Shown piece after piece: positions 1 through 5,496 of a stretch of 7,408 bases of DNA. Source of the stretch: Phycisphaeraceae bacterium. Lineage in GTDB: Bacteria > Planctomycetota > Phycisphaerae > Phycisphaerales > Phycisphaeraceae. The stretch lies in NCBI GenBank assembly GCA_007119405.1, contig SKPT01000431.1, positions 1-7,408 of the forward strand, written 5' to 3'. The notes below the pieces were generated by a model, which was given only the letters and a program-made list of their open reading frames with translations, was not told the origin of the DNA and did no database searches. A program made the position numbers and the translations under genes. Positions within the stretch are counted from its first letter, which is position 1, and each line of letters begins with the position of its first letter.

Positions 1-1
1 G

Positions 2-1450
2 GCCGACGACGACCCGCTCGCCGGGCCCGAGCCCATGCGTCTGGCCCCCAAGCTCCCGCCCGCCGGCCCCAGGCTCGCCGGCGGCGAGGCCGAGCCCCGG
101 CTGCGCCTGCATCGCGAGCAGCAGGCCCAGGCCCCGCCCTGCGCCGTCGAGGCCGTGCTCCTGGGCAACCTGCCAGGCATGAGCGGGCCCTGGCTGACCC
201 AGTACGCCCAGCGACTGGCCCAGGCCGCCGGGCCCGTGGCGATCCTCCACCTCGACCGCCGGCGGATCGACCTGGAGCTGGTCGAGTCGACCGAGCAGCG
301 CCTCGCCGCCCCCACCACCGGCCTCGCGACCGCCGATGGCGGCGACGACGACCCCGAGCCCGCCGGCCTGCTGGATCGCCTGCACGCCCTGCTGACCGAC
401 CCGGACCGCCCCCTGCGCCGGCTGCTCGTGCACGTCAGCCCCGGCATGCTCGGCGAGCTCGACGGCCCGACGCGCTGGACGCTGCTGACCGGCGGCGACG
501 ACATGGCCGTCGCCGCGGCCATTCGCCTGCTTGATGAGGCCAGCGACGCCGCCCCGCACCAGCCGCGGCAGGTCGACGTGATGATCATGGGCAGCGACGA
601 GCAGGCCAGCGAGAGCGCCGGCGAGAAGCTGCGCGACGCCGCCGCCGACCTCGTGCCCGCCCCCGTCCGGATCGTCGGCCACCAGCGCCAGATGGTCCCC
701 GTCGCCCTGCGCCAGCTCGGCCGCTTCGACACCGACGATGCAACGCTGGCCACGCTCCGACGCGATCTGGCGCGCCTCGAGCGCCTCGGCGAAGGCAGGC
801 CGGCCGGGCACGAAGGCACGAAGGCACGAAGGCACGAAGCAGAGGCGCGGGGGCGGCCGCGTGAAACAGAGGCTGTTGCCGAGGCGCAACCCGCGGCAGC
901 GGCTGCCCCGGAAGCTGCCGAGCCATCGGCACCGGGCGTTGGATCTTCGAACTCCGAACTCCGAAATCCGAAATCCGAAATCGCCTCCACCCCTGACCTC
1001 GCCGCGTTCCTGACCACGGCCGGCGGCCCGCTGGCGGGGGGGTTGCCGCTGGAGGCGCGCTGCCCGCAGCAGCCGGACACGCAGCTCGTGCTCGCCACCG
1101 ACGGCACGCTCCACCTGCTTCGCCGCCACCCCGTCCCCCCCGCCACCGACCCCGCCACCGATCCCGCCGCCTCCGCCTCCGATGACGCCGACCTCGCCGC
1201 GCTGCGCTCGGCCCTGCTCGAGCTGCTCGCCGCCCGGCAGTGGGTGCGCGAGCATCTTGAGCTGCTTCAGCTCACGCAGCGTCAGTGTCGCTTCGACACC
1301 GCCGCCGAGCCGGTGCTGCACCTGTTCACCCACCGCGCCGAGCTGGCCACCGCCCTGGCCACGCGCCTCGGCGCCATGGTCAAGCTCCACCTGCTGCGCG
1401 ACGTGGGCACGGCCGACGAGCCGCGCTGGTTCTGCACCCCGCTGAATTGA
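2..1450 (+). CDS. Probable degenerate MinD/FlhG-like P-loop-fold protein, 5' end outside window
   Basis: The frame is open to the left edge (codons for ADDDPLAGPEP precede the Met at 35) and no Shine-Dalgarno precedes that Met, so the true start probably lies upstream. Residues below count from that Met. Residues 38-230 show an alternating alpha/beta pattern. VLLGNLPGMSGPW (41-53) sits where a Walker A loop would be. VAILHLD (68-74) resembles the second strand with its Asp. LLVHVSP (130-136), DDMAVAAAIRLLDEA (155-169) and VDVMIMGSDEQ (180-190) match the order of MinD/FlhG strands and helices. The GKT/S of a real Walker A is missing, so nucleotide binding is doubtful. Residues 255-318 are a low-complexity linker containing two repeat-encoded stretches. 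Residues 319-471 form a second domain with a conserved-looking end (VLHLFTH, MVKLHLL, WFCTPLN). No signal peptide or membrane segment is seen. The fold call is inference from pattern; the specific role is unknown. Confidence 0.75.
   Translation, partial: ADDDPLAGPEPMRLAPKLPPAGPRLAGGEAEPRLRLHREQQAQAPPCAVEAVLLGNLPGMSGPWLTQYAQRLAQAAGPVAILHLDRRRIDLELVESTEQRLAAPTTGLATADGGDDDPEPAGLLDRLHALLTDPDRPLRRLLVHVSPGMLGELDGPTRWTLLTGGDDMAVAAAIRLLDEASDAAPHQPRQVDVMIMGSDEQASESAGEKLRDAAADLVPAPVRIVGHQRQMVPVALRQLGRFDTDDATLATLRRDLARLERLGEGRPAGHEGTKARRHEAEARGRPRETEAVAEAQPAAAAAPEAAEPSAPGVGSSNSELRNPKSEIASTPDLAAFLTTAGGPLAGGLPLEARCPQQPDTQLVLATDGTLHLLRRHPVPPATDPATDPAASASDDADLAALRSALLELLAARQWVREHLELLQLTQRQCRFDTAAEPVLHLFTHRAELATALATRLGAMVKLHLLRDVGTADEPRWFCTPLN
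807..839 (+). repeat. Tandem 8-bp repeat GGCACGAA, four copies, inside gene 1
   Basis: Four perfect consecutive units of GGCACGAA occupy 807-814, 815-822, 823-830 and 831-838, followed by G. Because 8 is not a multiple of 3, the translated pattern repeats only every 24 bases and reads HEGTKARRHEA. This type of repeat is, to my knowledge, usually intergenic in planctomycetes and some other bacteria. Here it lies in frame within the linker of the MinD-like protein. A decayed relative (GGCACGAAGAGGGCAGGAAG) follows the last gene near 7137. Confidence 0.9.
949..983 (+). repeat. Tandem 7-bp repeat GAACTCC/GAAATCC, five units, inside gene 1
   Basis: Five consecutive 7-bp units: GAACTCC (949-955), GAACTCC (956-962), GAAATCC (963-969), GAAATCC (970-976) and GAAATCG (977-983). 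They encode NSELRNPKSEI in the linker of gene 1. The A/T-rich units stand out against the surrounding GC-rich coding sequence. The repeat is 110 bp downstream of the unrelated 8-bp tandem repeat in the same linker, so the linker has tolerated two separate insertions without loss of frame. Confidence 0.9.
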
Positions 1451-1453
1451 CCA

Positions 1454-1583
1454 GGCTCCGTCCGAGAAGTCGGTGCCACGGCTTGACCGCGAAGCGGCAA
1501 GCCGTGTGACGGCCGACGGTGCCACGGCTTGCCCTTCGGGACAAGCCGTGGCACCCCCGCACCTGCGGTTTTCGGACGGAGCC
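1454..1583 (+). mobile_element. 130-bp MITE-like/REPIN-like element, copy 1
   Basis: The element begins GGCTCCGTCCGA (1454-1465) and ends TCGGACGGAGCC (1572-1583), a perfect 12-bp terminal inverted repeat. GACCA lies immediately outside both ends (1449-1453 and 1584-1588), consistent with a 5-bp target duplication; the left copy overlaps the TGA of gene 1. Inside are two hairpins. One pairs CACGGCTTG with CAAGCCGTG (1498-1506). The other pairs GGTGCCACGGCTTG (1518-1531) with CAAGCCGTGGCACC (1542-1555), a perfect 14-bp stem. There is no coding capacity, so mobility would need a transposase supplied from elsewhere. A second copy in opposite orientation lies at 5005-5134, with 8 mismatches over 130 bp and no gaps by hand alignment. 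Confidence 0.85.
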
Positions 1584-1872
1584 GACCAGGACGGCCGCCC
1601 GATCCTTACGCCCAGGACGCCCGGCCTCGACGCCGACACCGGCGCCAACATCAACGGTCCATCGCCGATCCACACCTCGCCCTCGCTCGACAAGCCCCTG
1701 ATGGACCGCTGGCCTACCGCCAGGTGCTCGGCCGGCAGGCTGGTGCAGAACCCCCGCGTGAGCGCGACCATGTCGGTGCGACAACATCTTCACAGAAGCA
1801 CTTTTCATGCACGAATCGTTGTAACCGCGCGCCATGGCGCGGCGTTCTGGCGTAAGTTCATGGCATCCGGGT
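1584..1872. other. Spacer between the element and the three-gene unit
   Basis: This stretch of about 290 bases has no convincing intact gene. Its left part (1590-1700) may be a decayed coding fragment, listed separately. The right part is less GC-rich and contains a 14-bp perfect palindrome CGCGCCATGGCGCG (1828-1841) of unknown meaning. It lies at the 3' end of both the plus-strand gene 1 and the minus-strand aminotransferase, so terminators would be expected here. I see no hairpin followed by a T-run on either strand. Confidence 0.5.
1590..1700 (+). pseudogene. Possible relic of a glycosidase-like coding sequence
   Basis: Reading the plus strand from 1590 gives DGRPILTPRTPGLDADTGAN followed by INGPSPIHTSPSLDKPL. 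From memory this resembles a segment of planctomycete beta-propeller glycosidase-like proteins with a pattern of the form NINGPSLIRVPxW...PLGxYYLYF. After DKPL the similarity stops: the expected aromatic-rich segment is absent, there is no start codon of its own, and the frame runs on into antisense of the aminotransferase. It would therefore be a short decayed fragment. The match is recalled, not searched, and could be chance. Confidence 0.25.
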
Positions 1873-3189
1873 TCAATGGGCATTTCCGGCCGGATCGCAG
1901 AACGCGGCGAAGACTTTGTTCATGCCGTTGGCGACCGCATCGCAGTCCTCATCGGACCACCATTGGTTCACATGGATGGTCACCATCCGGGCGTACAGGT
2001 CGTCGGCGACGGGGCAGGTGTGGCGAACCTGTTCGCCCAGGTCATGCCAGATCGGGAACATGTGCGAGTAGAGATGCCAGTCGGGCCCGTGGTCGGCCCC
2101 GCGATGAGCCGCGGCGATGCCCTCGGCCCGCAGGGCGTGGGCGATCTTGTCGGCCAGGTCGTGGGTGTCGGGGAAAAAGCGGATCTGGTAACCGATGTCC
2201 CCTTCAGGATCGTTCGACCGTTGCGGCCGGATGCCGCGGTAGGCAGCGATCTGCGAGAGGATACGCCGGTTGACGCGGCGGTAGCGCTCGACCAGCGGCA
2301 GAAGCTTGTCCAGTTGCACCAGGTTGACCGCTGACTCCAGTTCACTGAGACGATAGTTGCCGCCGACGAACAATTCCCCCTCGTACCGTGGCGGGGCGAA
2401 TCGGTTCGGCCGCCACAGCCCACCCCCTTCGGCCAGTTGGGCGGCGCGTTCGAAGATGTCGGTGTGGTTGGTGATGAACATCCCGCCTTCGCCGCCGCCG
2501 ATGATCTTGTAGGCCGAGATGCTGAAGCAGCCGATGTCGCCGATCGTCCCGACGAATTGGCCGTTGAACTGCCCGCCGGGGCTTTGGGCGCAATCTTCGA
2601 TGACCTTCAGGCCATGCCTGGCGGCCACCTCGCACACGCCGGCCATGTCGGCGACGGTGCCCCAGTGATGGGTGGGCACGACGGCGACGGTCCGGTCGGT
2701 GATGCAGGCCTCGATCTTGGACGGGTCAATCTGGAGCGATTCATCGACGTCGCAGAACACGGGTCTGGTGCCGGCGAGCATCATCGCGGCCCCGGTGGCG
2801 ATGAAACCCAGCGCGGGGCAGATGACCTCGTCGCCCGGTTTGGCGCCGACGCCGACGATCGCCGCATGCAGCGCCGCGGTCCCCGAACTGACGGGCATGG
2901 CATGGGCGACGCCGAACAGCTCACGGGCCCTGGCTTCATACAATTCGCCGAAGGCCGGCTTGGGATGGGCGGTGGCGTAGCGGGCGAGGTTGGGCCCGCC
3001 TTCGGGCAGATCATCGTTGGCGACGGCGGCAGCAAGGCGTTGCATCGCCGCGTCGTTGAAGCCGAAGCGCCGGGCGATGGCGAGGAACTCCTCGACGCCG
3101 ATCTTCGGCTCGGCCTTGCCGACGGCTTGGGGGAAGGCTTGCGGGCCACCATTGATCGCCAAAGCCGCGTGTTCGGTGCTGATCGTCAT
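1873..3189 (-). CDS. DegT/DnrJ/EryC1/StrS-family PLP-dependent aminotransferase
   Basis: A 438-residue protein of the DegT (sugar aminotransferase) family, fold type I, which transfers an amino group between an amino acid and a keto sugar or cyclitol in the cytosol. Visible landmarks are SSGTAALHAA (101-110, phosphate-binding loop), VIEDCAQSPGG (196-206, Asp199 for the PLP pyridine nitrogen), SAYKIIGGGEGGM (225-237, Lys228 as the Schiff-base lysine) and GGNYRLSELESA (276-287). ATG at 3189 is chosen because AGGGCAGAGG lies just upstream and the family-like sequence begins there. The frame stays open to 3321, but that extension crosses a possible promoter and looks non-native. It is the third gene of the minus-strand unit, 150 bp after the isomerase. 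The closest relatives in my memory are scyllo-inosose and keto-sugar aminotransferases, but the substrate cannot be assigned. Confidence 0.92.
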   Translation of the reverse strand: MTISTEHAALAINGGPQAFPQAVGKAEPKIGVEEFLAIARRFGFNDAAMQRLAAAVANDDLPEGGPNLARYATAHPKPAFGELYEARARELFGVAHAMPVSSGTAALHAAIVGVGAKPGDEVICPALGFIATGAAMMLAGTRPVFCDVDESLQIDPSKIEACITDRTVAVVPTHHWGTVADMAGVCEVAARHGLKVIEDCAQSPGGQFNGQFVGTIGDIGCFSISAYKIIGGGEGGMFITNHTDIFERAAQLAEGGGLWRPNRFAPPRYEGELFVGGNYRLSELESAVNLVQLDKLLPLVERYRRVNRRILSQIAAYRGIRPQRSNDPEGDIGYQIRFFPDTHDLADKIAHALRAEGIAAAHRGADHGPDWHLYSHMFPIWHDLGEQVRHTCPVADDLYARMVTIHVNQWWSDEDCDAVANGMNKVFAAFCDPAGNAH

Positions 3190-3271
3190 GCCTCTGCCCT
3201 TGGTGTCCCGACCGGCTCGTGATATCGTTTCCTGCACACCCGCCCAACGCGGTGATGCGACAATCGTCCCC

Positions 3272-3277
3272 AGTATA
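3272..3277 (-). promoter_or_regulatory. Possible internal -10 element upstream of the aminotransferase
   Basis: On the minus strand the 150-bp gap before the aminotransferase contains TATACT at 3277-3272, a good match to a sigma-70 -10 hexamer, about 83 bp upstream of the ATG. The hexamer 17 bp further upstream is GC-rich and a poor -35. If used, it would let the aminotransferase be expressed independently of the two genes before it. Confidence 0.3.
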
Positions 3278-3291
3278 CCGGCTGAGAGCTT

Positions 3292-3327
3292 CCCGCCGGC
3301 CGGGCGGGATCGCCGCCGCAACGAAGC
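3292..3327 (-). terminator. Weak hairpin pair after the isomerase gene
   Basis: Just downstream of the isomerase stop (minus strand) lie two short GC stems: GCCGC/GCGGC around the loop TTCGTT, and CCCGCC/GGCGGG around a 5-base loop (3308-3292). No T-tract follows, so this is at best a pause or attenuation signal between the isomerase and the possible internal promoter. Confidence 0.2.
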
Positions 3328-3339
3328 GGCCGGTTCGAT

Positions 3340-4119
3340 TCACTCCACGTTGCAGACCTCGAAACCCGTACGCAGTCCGTTCAGCAAATCCCTTTTCGGC
3401 TTGAACTCGTGGCCGACGAAACCGGCATAGCCCGCCTTGGCCAGCGCGCGGCAGATGGCCGGGTAGTTCAACTCCTGTTCGCCATCGAGATCGCGTCGTC
3501 CCGGGACGCCGGCGGTGTGCACGTGGCCGATCACATCCAGGTGATCGGTCATCGTACAAATGACGTCGCCTTCCATGACCTGCATGTGGTAGATGTCGTA
3601 GAGCACTTTCGCGCGCGGGCTGGCGACCTGGCGACAGACCGCCGCGCCCCACGCGGTGTGGTCGCACTGATAGCCCGGGTGGTCGATCTTCGAGTTCAAC
3701 AGCTCGAGGTTCAGGTTGATCTGCGCTTTCTCGGCGGCGGGGGTCACGCGGCGCAAGCCGGCGGCGACGGCTTCGATCGCCTCGCGATCCGGCTGGCCGT
3801 CGATGCGGTTGCCGCTGAAGCAGATCAAGCCGGAAACATGGTTGGCCCGAGCCTGTTCGATCGATGTCCCCAACTCGCTTTCGATTCGATCGTGTTGGGA
3901 ACGGTCGTTCAGTCCGCCGGTGTCCCAGCGGTGTCCGCACATGCTGGCGATGGCCAGACCGTGTTGTTTCGCGGCGGCCGTCAGTTCCTGGAAATCATCC
4001 TCGGGCCACCAGAGCTCGATGCCGGCGTAGCCGATCGCCGCGGCCTCGGCGCACAAAGCGTCAAGGCTCATGCCGTCGGGCTGAAACAAGCGGTAACAGA
4101 ACGATTGTTTGATGGGCAT
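3340..4119 (-). CDS. Sugar phosphate isomerase/epimerase-like TIM-barrel protein (hydroxypyruvate isomerase-like)
   Basis: A 259-residue AP-endonuclease-2/xylose-isomerase-like TIM barrel, a usual length for this group. Members isomerise or epimerise ketoses, hydroxypyruvate or inositol derivatives using a divalent metal. The metal set is visible: Glu139 in LNLELLNS, Asp175 in LYDIYHMQ, His201 in IGHVHTAGVPGR and Glu238 in VGHEFKP. The LELLNS...DHPGY and YHMQ...EGD patterns are typical of the Hyi subgroup. Barrel strand 1 is QSFCYRLF and strand 2 is GYAGIELWWPE. ATG at 4119 is chosen because AAGGATTGACC precedes it and because it starts two bases after the stop of the upstream deacetylase (TGACCATG), implying translational coupling. 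The open frame extends further upstream only as antisense-free overlap with the deacetylase gene. No signal peptide is present, so it should be cytosolic. Hydroxypyruvate itself is not a proven substrate. Confidence 0.9.
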   Translation of the reverse strand: MPIKQSFCYRLFQPDGMSLDALCAEAAAIGYAGIELWWPEDDFQELTAAAKQHGLAIASMCGHRWDTGGLNDRSQHDRIESELGTSIEQARANHVSGLICFSGNRIDGQPDREAIEAVAAGLRRVTPAAEKAQINLNLELLNSKIDHPGYQCDHTAWGAAVCRQVASPRAKVLYDIYHMQVMEGDVICTMTDHLDVIGHVHTAGVPGRRDLDGEQELNYPAICRALAKAGYAGFVGHEFKPKRDLLNGLRTGFEVCNVE

Positions 4120-4121
4120 GG

Positions 4122-4982
4122 TCAATCCTTCGACGTCCCGGCCTCGGCGCCACCCGCCACGCAGGCGTGATACAGATCGGCATAGGTTCCGCTTGGCAAC
4201 CCCAAATCGCGCACGTGATCGAACACCGCACGCACCATCCGCATGTCCGGATCGAACCGGTCCAGCGACCATGGATGCCAGATCAGCGACACGAAGGGCA
4301 ACTGCTGCTCGACGGCGAGGTCGATCATGCGGTTGAACACCGCCGCCTCCTGCTCGGGGGTCTCGACCGGTCCGCTGGGGACGATGTCGGGTTGGGTGAT
4401 CGGCCAGGCGACGCGGAAATGGTGGTTGCCCGCGGTCGCGATATCGGTGGTCAGCACGTTGTCGTGCCAGCCGTGGCAAGGCAGTTCCCACAAGTCGGGG
4501 TAGCCGTCGGCCTGGTACGTACGCGGCTGATTCAGCGGGGCCGGCAGCGTGTAGCCGGGGCCCCACGCCAGCGAGCTGACGTATTTGTAGCCGGCCTGCT
4601 CGACGAGCTCGAGGACATGCGGCGCATTGCACAGGCCGTCATCGAAGCTGCATCCGGGGCGCAGGCCGAGGCATTCGCGATCGAACACGTCCTCGACCAT
4701 CTGCTTGCCCTTGATCACCTCGTCGGCCAGTTCGTCGCCCGCGACGGCGGAACCACAGATCGGATGCGGCTTGAGCATCTTGTGCGACCACGTATGCGAG
4801 GCGATCTCGAACAGTGGGTCATCGAGCAGCGCGCGGTAATGATCGGCGTGATCGCGCAAGTGGCGGCCGACCAGATAGAACGTCGCGGGCATCTCGAACT
4901 CGTGATGCACACGGACGATCTTCTCGCAGGCGGCGGGGCAGTTGGGATGTTCAGTGTCGTAGGCGGCGATGTAGCGTGTCAT
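4122..4982 (-). CDS. NodB-type polysaccharide/amino-sugar deacetylase, cytosolic
   Basis: A 286-residue carbohydrate esterase 4 (NodB-homology) protein. Members remove N-acetyl groups from amino sugars by metal-dependent hydrolysis. Motif 1 is AAYDTE (Asp9) instead of the usual DD. Motif 2 is SHTWSH (His63, His67), so the Asp-His-His metal triad is present. Motif 3 appears as RPGCSF (108-113), motif 4 as DLWELPCHGW (163-172) and motif 5 as SLIWHPWSL (His236). There is no signal peptide or anchor, unlike cell-wall deacetylases, so a small cytosolic substrate is more likely. It is the first gene of the minus-strand unit. ATG at 4982 is taken as the start because the family fold begins right there (MTRYIAAYD); the upstream sequence has no obvious Shine-Dalgarno. 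A 130-bp inverted repeat element lies 22 bp upstream, so its promoter must lie in or beyond that element. The YDTE form resembles the VDVE type of the Helicobacter PgdA-like branch. Confidence 0.88.
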   Translation of the reverse strand: MTRYIAAYDTEHPNCPAACEKIVRVHHEFEMPATFYLVGRHLRDHADHYRALLDDPLFEIASHTWSHKMLKPHPICGSAVAGDELADEVIKGKQMVEDVFDRECLGLRPGCSFDDGLCNAPHVLELVEQAGYKYVSSLAWGPGYTLPAPLNQPRTYQADGYPDLWELPCHGWHDNVLTTDIATAGNHHFRVAWPITQPDIVPSGPVETPEQEAAVFNRMIDLAVEQQLPFVSLIWHPWSLDRFDPDMRMVRAVFDHVRDLGLPSGTYADLYHACVAGGAEAGTSKD

Positions 4983-5004
4983 GGTGTGATTGTTGCCAAC
5001 AGTA

Positions 5005-5134
5005 GGCTCCCTCCGAAAACCGCAGGAGTGGGGGTGCCACGGCTTGTCCCGAAGGGCAAGCCGTGTCTCCGTCCGCCGTCACACGGCTTGCCGCTTCGCG
5101 GTCAAGCCGTGGCACCCACTTTTCGGACGGAGCC
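5005..5134 (-). mobile_element. 130-bp MITE-like/REPIN-like element, copy 2, inverted
   Basis: Same length and structure as the element at 1454-1583 but in opposite orientation. The ends are GGCTCCCTCCGA (5005-5016, one mismatch) and TCGGACGGAGCC (5123-5134). Flanking pentamers are CAGTA (5000-5004) and CAGGA (5135-5139), a 4/5 match and so a possible aged target duplication. Internal arms include GGTGCCACGGCTTG (5033-5046), CAAGCCGTG (5057-5065), CACGGCTTG (5082-5090) and CAAGCCGTGGCACC (5103-5116). Compared with copy 1, the second stem has decayed from 14 to 9 paired bases. The element separates the deacetylase start codon from any more distant promoter. Confidence 0.85.
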
Positions 5135-5496
5135 CAGGAACTCGTATGATCATCATCATGCCTCGTCCTGCGTCTTCTTGTCCTCCTCGCACCCTTTCGT
5201 CCTTGCAGACAAGAATAACAGGTCGAATGTCGCATAGACCAAGAGCTTCTCCCGATACCTGTATGTAGTTGCCGGGCTTGCCTCCGGCCGGGCGGTGCGG
5301 CACCCGGCCCCGGCGGCCGGCTTGACCCGCCCGCCCCGGCCGGTGCACACTGGTGTCACTGGCCGATGCCCCGCCCGGGTCGAGCCCGGTGTACCCCGGA
5401 GCCCTCCCGGCCGTCGTGGCAGGCCAACGTGAACCGCCCACGTCCGCGCCGCCGCCGCCTCTCGACGCTCCACGTGGGCCCTGTTGGGAGCACATC
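5135..5496. other. Intergenic region with a lower-GC patch and a GC-rich leader
   Basis: About 360 bases without a convincing gene. The first part (5135-5270) is distinctly richer in A and T than most of the window, with a run of ATCATC-type triplets near 5150-5159. Minus-strand translation gives peptides such as LLVYATFDLLFLSARTKG that I do not recognise. This patch is the natural place for the promoter of the minus-strand deacetylase unit, but I find no good -35/-10 pair. The second part (5271-5496) is very GC-rich and holds a plausible plus-strand promoter and the leader of the DinB-like gene. Confidence 0.45.
5322..5351 (+). promoter_or_regulatory. Possible sigma-70-like promoter for the DinB-like gene
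   Basis: TTGACC (5322-5327) is a good -35 match and CACACT (5346-5351) is a partial -10 match (three of six) at an 18-bp spacing. It would give a leader of roughly 140 bases before the ATG at 5497. The -35 is the strong part; the -10 is weak, as is common in GC-rich genomes. Confidence 0.35.

Noticed and set aside
807..983. CRISPR-like array from the tandem repeats
   Set aside because: Units are 7-8 bp without spacers; these are simple tandem repeats.
1828..1841. 14-bp palindrome CGCGCCATGGCGCG as an operator
   Set aside because: Palindromes of this length and composition are frequent in GC-rich DNA, and it is not positioned near a promoter that I can support.
1473..2273. A plus-strand open frame starting inside the 130-bp element
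   Set aside because: Its first 30 codons are the repeat and the later part is antisense to the aminotransferase. Only the middle stretch (1590-1700) is kept, as a possible relic.
2437..3222. A 261-codon plus-strand open frame opposite the aminotransferase
   Set aside because: Antisense shadow of a gene with an intact PLP lysine motif; rich in Gly/Asp/Ala with no motif.
3190..3321. A longer N-terminus (44 extra residues) for the aminotransferase
   Set aside because: The extension is Arg/Gly-rich and unlike the family, and it crosses hairpins and a -10-like site. The ATG at 3189 has a good Shine-Dalgarno.
1454..5134. A composite transposon in the classical sense
   Set aside because: Neither flanking element encodes a transposase, and there is no shared target duplication outside the whole block (GACCA on the left, CAGGA on the right), so only the weaker claim of MITE-bracketed genes is made.
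4167..5237. A 356-codon plus-strand open frame opposite the deacetylase
   Set aside because: It is the mirror of the deacetylase and then reads through the 130-bp element; the composition is non-protein-like and it has no ribosome-binding site.
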